Positions 44,893 to 52,500 of a stretch of 52,500 nt of DNA are shown here, one piece after another. The notes under the pieces are model-generated. The model was not told the DNA's origin. It did not search any database and was given only the letters and a program-made list of their open reading frames with translations. The translations under genes and the position numbers were made by a program. Origin of the DNA: Actinidia chinensis (lineage: Eukaryota; Streptophyta; Magnoliopsida; Ericales; Actinidiaceae); the NCBI GenBank assembly GCA_009663005.1, contig CM018907.1, positions 7,699,686 through 7,752,185 on the forward strand. Reading direction: 5' to 3'. Within the stretch, counting starts at the first letter, position 1, and the number at the start of each line of letters is the position of its first letter.

Positions 44893-47264
44893 ATATATAA
44901 ACATATATTGTATTGATGTATTTGTAGTTTGGTATCTGTTGATATGTGGAGGAATGATGTTGTGAAACTATCTGATTTTTTTTGTAGAGCAGATGATTTA
45001 GGAGATGGTATGTATGCTTTTCTATTTTTCTATTTTTTATTTTCTATGTTTTGTTCCTGTTTATATTATTAGAGTTGATCTGCAATCTTATTCTTGCAAT
45101 AAGGAAAATGCTATACTAACTAATAAATTTTAGAGCGAAAAACTGAAAACTTTCTAATTTCGAGGTACATGGAATTGATTTTGATATATGAAGCATGTGT
45201 ACGCGTTTGTCGATACGAAAAACCTAAAAAACTAGAGAACAGGTATCACTAGGGTATGTCTATATTTTTATATTTTTTAGCAATGTATTATATGTAATAA
45301 TTAGGTAACTAAATGTAAAAAAATTAGTTAATGACTTAATTAATTAAGAATTCAAGCTTTAAACCACATTTTAATCAAAGGTTAGACATTTAGCACGCGC
45401 AATTCCTCCCGTTAATCCCGAATCTTCGGTTTGGTAGAGTCTGGAGTTTATGTCATTGCCTTAAAAATCTAGGTACCAAAGTTTAATATTATTGGTATGT
45501 TAAGTTAAGAGAAAAAAATCCCAACAAGCTACCTTCATCTTTATATAAAAGGACAAACTATTTTGGTGCGGTATGGCTAGGGCAGTGTATCATGGGTAAG
45601 CTGGGTTACGACAAAACTTAAGGAAAAAAATTCGATAAGCATTTTAGCATACCCTACATAGAAGTACCATGCAAGTATGGCCAGTAATCGGTATGAGTAC
45701 AAATGAGTATGACATGTTAGTTGAAGTACTCATGCTTCCTAGATTTTGATAAACACGAGGAGGCCGATTATTTAAAAATGATGTGTGTTTAATTCCTTTT
45801 TTTTTTTTTTGTAGTAATGCAAGTGAGAGTTAAAGGTTTTATTGCTCAGTAATATAGCAATAAAATCCTGTTGTCTTTGCCTGTGTGTTGGTTAGGTTGT
45901 TTCTTATTGATGTACAATTTTGCTGTGGGAACTCTTGTTTTCCATCTCTATTGAAGGCTGTTACATTAATTTGATAGGATTTTAGTTAATTTAGGCAATC
46001 ATTATTGCTCAAAAAAAATTTGAAGTCTAAAATTTTACTATATAATATACTTGAATAGATCTAAGTTGTCTTAATCAATTCATTTTTAAGTGAATTTTTA
46101 TTCTGGAAAGTCGGCGTATTCAATTATAGAAGCTATGGGGGCGTTGAAATAAAAGCATCAAAGTGATGGCAAAATGAATTACTAGATCAAATCCCATCTC
46201 TACGGAAGGCTGTCACATTAATTAAACTGGTGCTTAATTCATTTAGGAAATTGTAATAAGATTGGTTTTTAAAGTGGTATGCGTGATTATGGAATGTCAG
46301 GACACGCTATTGTAGTGGCTATATTGCATTTGAAAGACTGATGGGAAAATGATACTTGCATGTATTTTTTTGTCCTGCTTCATTACATTTCAGTGAAGTG
46401 GTGGACAAAAATGTCAATGGAGATCGATCGTGTGGGTGCCATGATGGTTTGAAGTTGTGATGGCACAATGTGCTGCTGGTTTCAGTGGAGGTGGTGGCTG
46501 TTGCCATGGCTATCTAGCCTATCTTCATTCTTCTTGGTAACAACAGCAATTTCATTGGCTTAAAGCTACGGGTGGGTAATGAATAAGATGTGTTGTAGTA
46601 CAAGTGATAATATTCATGTTGATGTTCTTTAAGATTCAAAGATTGTGTCAATCCTGGTGGGTTTATGGTTTGATATAGGAATGTGGTTTGGAAGTTTGTC
46701 CTGAATTTACCTGGGATCTTATTATTCACGTTATATCTTGATTGAAAATGTGAGGTAGCAAGGGTATCCTTCTATAAAAACAAGACTCGAATGGTGTGGG
46801 TCTATAGCTTTTGTTGTTCCTCCATTAGGTGGTCGGCTGGTCGCTCTGCGGAGGATGTGCCATAGAAAATTGGTTTGATGCTCTTGGTGTAACCAAATAA
46901 GTTATAGCTTATGGATGTTGGTCAAAATTAGCAGCCACTACCAAGCAGCCCAATTAAGAATCTTCCACAAAAGGAGTGTGTACATATTGCTTGATTCTAT
47001 TTGTAACGGGTCGCAATTCTGCTGCCTCCTTGTCTAAGTTGACACGCATAGAGATTACCACTCTTCCTAGCGGAGTGGATTGTGGGCGGGTTGGTTGTGA
47101 GTGGACAAACTGTGGGTTCTCTGGTAACATTACTAACACCAAAGGTGGGGGAGATGAAGTTGAGGCGTTCTTAGATGAAGAGAATGTGTTGTAGTGTTGG
47201 TCCTCTGTTGTATTGTTTGTCTTGCATGAAAATGCGCAACATCCTATACATCAAACATAAGGGT
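44533..47264 (+). other. Downstream part of the MIR403 unit and intergenic
   Basis: The primary miR403 transcript presumably continues into this stretch, but no exon can be fixed. A mixed CA/TA microsatellite lies at about 44780-44905. A 60-base direct repeat (GAAGGCTGTYACATTAATT) occurs at about 45950 and 46205. Frames of 60-80 codons at 46.3-47.2 kb have no recognisable domain. Confidence 0.4.
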
Positions 47265-47470
47265 CTATTTTTTCTTTTTGGTAACGAGTAACTCCTCCAA
47301 AGCATGGGCACTTTGGATGCACCCGCACCCCAGCAGGATAAACCCCAAATACTTTGCAACCACCCACAAGCCACAAGTATTGGATAAGTCAAAGCGCCGC
47401 CAACAAGAGTTGAATACAAGACCTCTGAATTTACTGTTGGTCACCTTAAACCGCTAGGCTACCTTGGTGG
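47265..47470 (-). mobile_element. tRNA-derived SINE
   Basis: On the minus strand the head carries a Pol III A box, TAGCCTAGCGG (47461-47451). A degenerate B box, GGTCTTGTATTCAACTC, starts 38 nt later (47423-47407). A unique body and an A-rich tail (CCAAAAAGAAAAAATAG) follow, ending near 47265. This is the layout of a plant SINE of about 200 bp. No convincing target duplication was identified. The 82-codon frame across it is not a gene. Confidence 0.7.
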
Positions 47471-47691
47471 GTTCTTGAGGGCCATTCCCCTTGGAGGTCT
47501 CTGAACTACCAATCCCACTACTTAGACCTCGTGGTTTGTGTTAGGAGGGTGCAATAGGTAGTAGGTACGATACACCTTCTGGAGTGTCATGTGTCATGGT
47601 CAAGGTTTAGTTTTCTGTTCTTGTGGGGGTCTCTCTATCTCTCTAGGTGCCAGTTCCCTCATGGGAGAATGGGGCAAGGAACCTTGACCCC

Positions 47692-48129
47692 CTATGTTAC
47701 ATAGACTCAGGTTTGGGTGTCGGATGCGGGTGCGTATGTAGGATCGAACCCATAGAAACTCTGGTTAAAAGGTATGCGGACTTGGCAAAAAAGTGAGCAT
47801 ATTTGTCTGTATTTTAATCTAGTTTGAGGGATAAAGTGGTGTTTTATTTAATATAAAGTGTCAAAAAAGCAATTTTTACCCATTTTATAGAATATGGATA
47901 TAACAACAATGTTTAATACTATAATACAACATGTATCAGGAACGCATACCACACCTTGTACTTGATTTATATATTACGTGTCTGAGCTTGTCGTGATAGA
48001 AGAACTCTGTGGAACGTTTTATATCCACCAAGTGTTACAGGAGTGATGACAGTGAGAGGGGTTGAACCTGTTCACGGATCAGTGGGCCATGCCTCTTCCG
48101 ATTATTTTGAAAGAGTCCGTGTAACATAG
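47692..48129. mobile_element. MITE with CTATGTTAC / GTAACATAG ends
   Basis: The left end CTATGTTACATAGACTCAGG and the right end AGAGTCCGTGTAACATAG are inverted copies. The element is 438 bp, non-coding, with GGGTGTCGGATGCGGGTGCG near its left end. It belongs to the same family as the element at 30361-30706. Confidence 0.75.
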
Positions 48130-49158
48130 TTTTGTCAAACCATCCACTCTAGCCTACTACAATTCATAGTCCTCTGGTAATACCGAGGGAAGGTAATGCG
48201 GTTGCAGGAACGATGATATGCACACACCATAGTAACCTGTTTTTTTTTATGTCCTATGTATTAGAAGGGTACAATATTTCATTTTGCCTTTTATTTTCTC
48301 AAACTTAAAAATTGTTGAAAATTTCTTTATAATGGTTCAGAATGATTTAATATTTATTGTCTTTTACGCCTACCCCATTTGTTTCAATCTTACGGTAGGC
48401 ATTCATGATGCCACGAGTTATGTTACTGTGCTTTTTGGTTTGTTTTGCCTTTTTATTGCAGATTGATATATATATATATATATATATATATGTTTACATC
48501 CATAACTACTGTAACTGTAGATTTGGCTGTCCAAGCAAGAATAAAAGTTTGCCAAATGGCAACGGCCGAGTGCTCTTTTATGTTTTGAATTGGAAATACG
48601 AATGAAGGTTTACATTCTCTAGTAGTTTATGTATTCACTATCTTTACAGATGTAAATAAAGAAAAATAAGGCAATCGGCATGACTAGAACTTTTATCTGT
48701 TTTGTTGGTTATGTTAGTTTATGCACTTTGTATAGTATATGGACATGCTACTTTCTGTATCTGTATGATATGGAAATGAAGTCCCAAAACCACAGCTGGA
48801 CACATTATATGTAAAGTCATTAGAACCTTGGGATCTTTCCAACTTTATTACAGGTAATCTATTGTATTCTAGTTTTTAAATTTACTCACTGTCTCTTATC
48901 CTATCTGCTGCTAACTTGTTGTGACTTTCCCACTTTGCAATCACACATGCCCCTTTTTGAGAAATCTAAGATTTTTTTTACTGTTTGTTCAAAGGTATTT
49001 GTTTGTGTAAAATGCTACCTTCATACAATTTTTGAAATGAGAAGTTCTTTCAGTTTCAGTGTTCTTCCACTGATTCCTTTCTTTTGAATGTGCTTTACAT
49101 ATTTGTTTGTCAATTAATTGAATCTCTCTCTCTCTACTGCCCTGTGCACAGGTAACTG
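48130..49158. other. Intergenic with (TA)n microsatellite
   Basis: No gene seen. A (TA)n tract lies at about 48466-48491. Confidence 0.45.
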
Positions 49159-49376
49159 TAGAGCTGCAAACGATTTGAGTCGTTTGCAAGCAGGCTCGGG
49201 TTTGATTTGGTTCGCTTGGTAAACAAACAAGCTCAAGCCTAAGTACCAGGCTCCTTTAGTAAATGAGTTGAGCTTGATTCAAGTCTAAGTCAGCTCGGCT
49301 TGAACGCAAATTTGCTAAAATCTTAATAAACAAGCTCGAGTACATGAAAGCTTAACTCAGCTTGTTAACATCCCTA
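49159..49376. mobile_element. hAT-like MITE
   Basis: The left end TAGAGCTGCAAACGA and the reverse complement of the right end, TAGGGATGTTAACAA, form an imperfect 15-bp terminal repeat. The body is rich in AGCTCG / GAGCTTG phrases, and GCAAACGA...TCGTTTGC forms a small palindrome near the left end. Elements starting TAGRGCTGCAAACGA are a known plant hAT MITE type. The 8-bp target duplication is not clear. Confidence 0.65.
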
Positions 49377-49917
49377 TTAAGTTAAGTCCCTTTGGTTAAA
49401 GCTCAATATGAATTTCTTATTTTTGTTATCTTTTGGAAGTAGGGTATGGTTGCGTTGAGATCAAAAAGAACAACGCATTGAGAATTAGAGGGTTCATTAT
49501 TTTAAGTTCCAGTTTTTGTCTGCAGCAACATTTGACGAAATTACTTTTGATTTTTGGGTGCAGGATAGGGGGTGGGGAGTGGGGGTTGCGGCTTGACCCA
49601 ACGGCCGGATTATTTAGGTCTGCCCAAATTTAATTAGCTTACGACATGGCATGGAACAAAACAGAAAACAAAAATAAACAATTGAGTTATTTCATTTAAA
49701 TAATTAAATTTTTAGAGTTTTTTTTTTTGTAAATACCATTTTATTTCCGATTTTGGAAAAGTAAAAAAAAAAAACTGACGAAAAGATAAAATGTCATTTA
49801 AAAAGATATAAAATGCCATGGACGGATTCAGAACTCAAAAAGGTAAAGCAATTGGGCAACCAAGGCCTTATCCAAGCTGAGGTGCATTGGACCCGTTAGA
49901 ACCAGGCCCGCAACCAC
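49377..49917. other. Intergenic, no gene seen
   Basis: No gene recognised. The end of this stretch leads into the promoter of the snoRNA unit. Confidence 0.4.
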
Positions 49918-50217
49918 AGCCCAAATTCCGATGAAATGGGGCATTTCGTAATATTACGAGATGAAGAAGCCGCGTTCAGTAATTTATTAGTACGCCATCG
50001 CACCCTCCACAAAACCCTAATTCCTAATTTTCCAGTATTTAACGCTCAGCCGTTGCCTCTTCCTTCTTCTACCTCTCACATAAGCAACGCTCCCTCTCCC
50101 TCCGTAATAATCCGTGTGTATTGGGCGTGTTTATTGAGTTCATCACCCCTGGGTGCGCGGCCTACTGATTTGGAGCTCTTGGTGAATTGATGAAAGGGTT
50201 TTTGCAGTCTATATATA
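49918..50217 (+). promoter_or_regulatory. Promoter with site II, telo-box and TATA box
   Basis: AGCCCA (49918-49923, the complement of site II TGGGCT), the telo-box AAACCCTAA (50012-50020) and TATATATA (50210-50217) precede the two snoRNAs. Site II plus telo-box is the signature combination of plant ribosome-biogenesis genes, including snoRNA genes. A CT-rich stretch (50294-50332) follows the TATA box, in the expected leader. Confidence 0.6.
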
Positions 50218-50440
50218 TGTAGGCACAGATTTGGTGCAGGCGAGTTGAGTCGCTTCGCCCTTGAAATCTTTACCAGGCGCAGTGAATAATTGTCCTGCCA
50301 AATTTACTCTCTCTCTCTCTCTCTCTCTCTAATCTATTTTTTTTGGCAATTTGTGATCCGTTTATGTTCGATGCATTGTGTATTGAGCCATCTCATTCAT
50401 TTGGTCGAACTTTTGTTATCATCCATTGGTTTGCTTATTT

Positions 50441-50522
50441 GGGCTCCTGTGATGGCATGAAATCTTTGAGACCTGATTGTCTAATTTGATGACAAATCAA
50501 GCAATTTTCTACTGAGGAGTCC
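50441..50522 (+). ncRNA. C/D-box snoRNA guiding 18S rRNA methylation
   Basis: A box C/D small nucleolar RNA that directs fibrillarin-dependent 2'-O-methylation. Order: terminal stem GGGCTCC (50441-50447) pairing with GGAGTCC (50516-50522, one G-U), box C GTGATGG (50449-50455), box D' CTGA (50473-50476), box C' TTGATGA (50486-50492), box D CTGA (50512-50515). The 12 nt directly before D' (50461-50472, AATCTTTGAGAC) are perfectly complementary to GTCTCAAAGATT near the 5' end of 18S rRNA. The fifth base upstream of D' pairs with C38 by my count of the plant 18S sequence, a position I recall as methylated in Arabidopsis (family possibly snoR66; name not verified). Length of about 82 nt is typical. 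Confidence 0.88.
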
Positions 50523-50575
50523 TCCACACACAAATTATTTTATTTTTTTAATTATTGTTGGAATCTATCGTATAG

Positions 50576-50658
50576 ATGATGAAATGCGCACTGGGCTCTG
50601 AGCAGTTTCAACTGCTTTTTCTTGATGGAGAAGACGCAGCCTAGAAAGCTATTTCTGA
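50576..50658 (+). ncRNA. Second C/D-box snoRNA candidate (25S target?)
   Basis: It lies 53 bases after the first snoRNA on the same strand. Box C ATGATGA (50576-50582), D' CTGA (50598-50601), C' TTGATGG (50622-50628) and D CTGA (50655-50658) have correct order and spacing. A small hairpin (GCAGT-TTCA-ACTGC) sits between D' and C'. Nine guide bases ending one nucleotide before D' (GCACTGGGC) complement GCCCAGTGC, which occurs in a conserved, methylated part of large-subunit rRNA (the yeast snR64 / human U74 region, from memory). The adjacent terminal stem is poor; an external GGAAT/ATTCT pairing is possible. Together with its neighbour this suggests a dicistronic unit. Confidence 0.55.
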
Positions 50659-51510
50659 TCCCAATTCTGTCTGTTTGGGTTATGAATCCTTAGAAAAATG
50701 AGAGTAAAATTTTAATGAATATTTGTGTTTTATGGAAGTGTTTTCAAAAAAATGTGTTTGGTTTACGAATTTTAAAACCTTCAAAATTTACAAATAATAA
50801 ATACAAGAAATTGCTAAAAAACCCTAGTTGTCCTCAGTAACAAATGAAACTTTACAGTTTTAATTATAAAATTAAATATTAGAGTTTTGATTGGGGTAAT
50901 AATTAAAACTTTCTGTTAGTCTTTTATTATGGTTGATAGAATTAACTGATTTTTGCATCAATTTAGAAGACTATTTTTCAAAGTTATCAATCACTTTTTA
51001 TTCAATGCGAGTAGGGCTCTTTTACAATGTGATTAACCATTTTTTCAAGTAAAATTTTTAAAAGATAGTTTGAATATTTAACTTGAAAATAAATTTTAAT
51101 TGAATCAATTGCAAATAATAGGTTTTGGGTAACGTGAAAGATGTTAATTTTTTTTGGCAAAAATTGTTTGGTTGAAGAATTTTGAAACCTTCAAAATTTA
51201 GAAATTGTTTTCAACCAAACTTGAATAATATATGAAAATAGTAAATATTTTTGTTTCAGAACATGAAATTTTTCTGTCCTGACACCTATAAAATGCAGTA
51301 TTAGATGTGTTTAATATAAGTTTAAAAGTTTACTCTGAATTTTTGGAGAGAACTTATTTTTTTTTTTTGAAAAAAAATAGAGTTGAAAATTATATCTTCT
51401 AAAACAATTTTTTGTAATAAAGAAGATAATATTTTGAATTTTTATTTTTTATAAATATGATCATAAAAATGATCTAATCACCTCAAAACATAATAATCAT
51501 AAAATTTATT
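50659..51510. other. AT-rich, no gene seen
   Basis: A direct repeat of about 45 bases (GTTTGGTTKACGAATTTTRA, then CCTTCAAAATTTA) occurs at about 50756 and 51167. No further snoRNA-like boxes were convincing. Confidence 0.45.
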
Positions 51511-51780
51511 AAATAAAACTTATTTTTATAAATTTTATTGATTTAATTATGAGTTATTTTAGTTTGATTATGAATAATTATGATTATTATTATAAATTAG
51601 TGTGATTTTATTAAAGAATGAATTAGTTATTTTAAAATATTTGAGCTCGCAAAATAAAATTTATTTTTATGAATTTTATTGATTTTGTTATGAGATGTTT
51701 GGTTTGATTATAAATGGTTATGGTTATTATTTTGAATTAATGTCATTTTAAATTATGAATTAGTCACTTTAAAATATTAA
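51511..51780 (+). repeat. Two-copy tandem repeat, 141-bp period
   Basis: AAATAAAAYTTATTTTTATR at 51511 recurs at 51652. Both units continue with AATTTTATTGATTT, GTTTGATTATRAA and end with TTTAAAATATT. A partial third copy may start near 51830. AT-rich satellite-like sequence. Confidence 0.8.
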
Positions 51781-52500
51781 TTATTGTGGAGTCTATCCAT
51801 TAAAGTTATTTGTTGGTAGATTATATCGTTTGGTTTTGGAATGATATGATTATGCATATTATTATAAATTAGGGTTTGGATTTTTTTTTTTATCTTTTTT
51901 GTTTTTTTTACATTTTATTGATTTTGTTATAAATTTTATGATTTGTTTATGTATATAGTCACAAAAGTTATATAAAAATTTGTGGTTAAATTATAATTTA
52001 ATCTAGTAGCTTAATTATAAAATGACTGATTTGATTAAAAAAAATGATGACGTGGCACAATCTCAACTACACAAATGGTATTATAAATGGTGTGTGATAT
52101 ATATTGTAGTATTTTTTATTTATTTTTAGAAAAATTTAAAATGAAAATAAATGTAACCAAACAAGTGGAAGAGTTTGTGTTAACATTTCTCCTCACTTGC
52201 ATTCGATTTATAACTTTCCCTCTTACTAATAATAACGAGGATGACCTTTTCAAGTGTCCAACCACCACTCTTATTAGCCGTTCCTTCGTATAGATTTGTC
52301 CAACTACAGCTCAAAGCTGGACCCTATTGAACATCACTGTTTTTTTTTTCTTCTCAATAACAAGAGGAAAATAAGAATAAATGCACATGTTTGGGTCGCA
52401 ACTCTGAACCAAGATTGTGGATATCGTATTTGCGTCAATACATACCATTTTAAGCAGAATCTGGTATATCAGATAGAACCGGAAACTCTCAGAAAATTCT
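51781..52500. other. AT-rich intergenic, no gene seen
   Basis: No gene recognised up to the window edge. Confidence 0.45.

Noticed and set aside
44614..44916. Frames of 67-96 codons rich in Tyr/Ile/His
   Set aside because: They simply translate the CA/TA microsatellite downstream of MIR403.
1..52500. CRISPR array, bacterial operon, phage or plasmid features
   Set aside because: No direct-repeat/spacer array, Shine-Dalgarno-led gene cluster or prokaryotic gene was seen; intron structure, MITEs, snoRNA and miRNA are all those of a plant nuclear genome.

Overview
The window is nuclear DNA of a flowering plant, almost certainly a eudicot. It is AT-rich, has GT-AG introns, is dense in MITEs and LTR-element remnants, and carries a MIR403 precursor (a family known essentially from eudicots). 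No open reading frame resembles a bacterial gene or an operon. I cannot name the species.

Genes are sparse. (1) 11.9-13.7 kb, minus strand: one intact three-exon gene for a group IIc WRKY transcription factor of the WRKY23/WRKY48 clade (288 aa), with short upstream ORFs in its leader. (2) 30.1-39.4 kb, minus strand: a six-exon prefoldin subunit 3 (PFD3) gene that keeps all splice sites but has four frameshifts and several premature stops. Its second intron is swollen by an LTR insertion (target-site duplication AATAT) that itself contains a copia-type fragment. (3) 44.4 kb, plus strand: a MIR403 hairpin with a TATA box at the right distance. The mature 3p sequence matches canonical miR403, whose known target is AGO2. 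(4) 50.0-50.7 kb, plus strand: a probable two-member C/D-box snoRNA unit downstream of telo-box, site II and TATA motifs. The first snoRNA has a 12-nt guide against the 5' end of 18S rRNA.

The rest is repeats. 0.7-9 kb holds a direct segmental duplication in which one copy carries a 1,675-bp TG...CA insertion flanked by ATAAC and the other is the empty site; several other LTR-derived segments lie between. 14-21 kb and 24-28 kb are rich in inverted-repeat elements, including two Mutator-type elements with 9-bp target duplications and a long foldback element. 22.5-23.05 kb is a three-copy 173-bp tandem repeat. 30.4, 47.3, 47.7 and 49.2 kb carry MITEs and a tRNA-derived SINE.

The WRKY gene and MIR403 are probably linked by old synteny: as I recall, Arabidopsis WRKY23 (AT2G47260), UPBEAT1 (AT2G47270) and MIR403 (AT2G47275) are neighbours. 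I see no UPBEAT1-like bHLH in the 30 kb between them here. The functional themes are a developmental/stress transcription factor, a small RNA controlling ARGONAUTE2, rRNA-modification guides and a dying chaperone gene.
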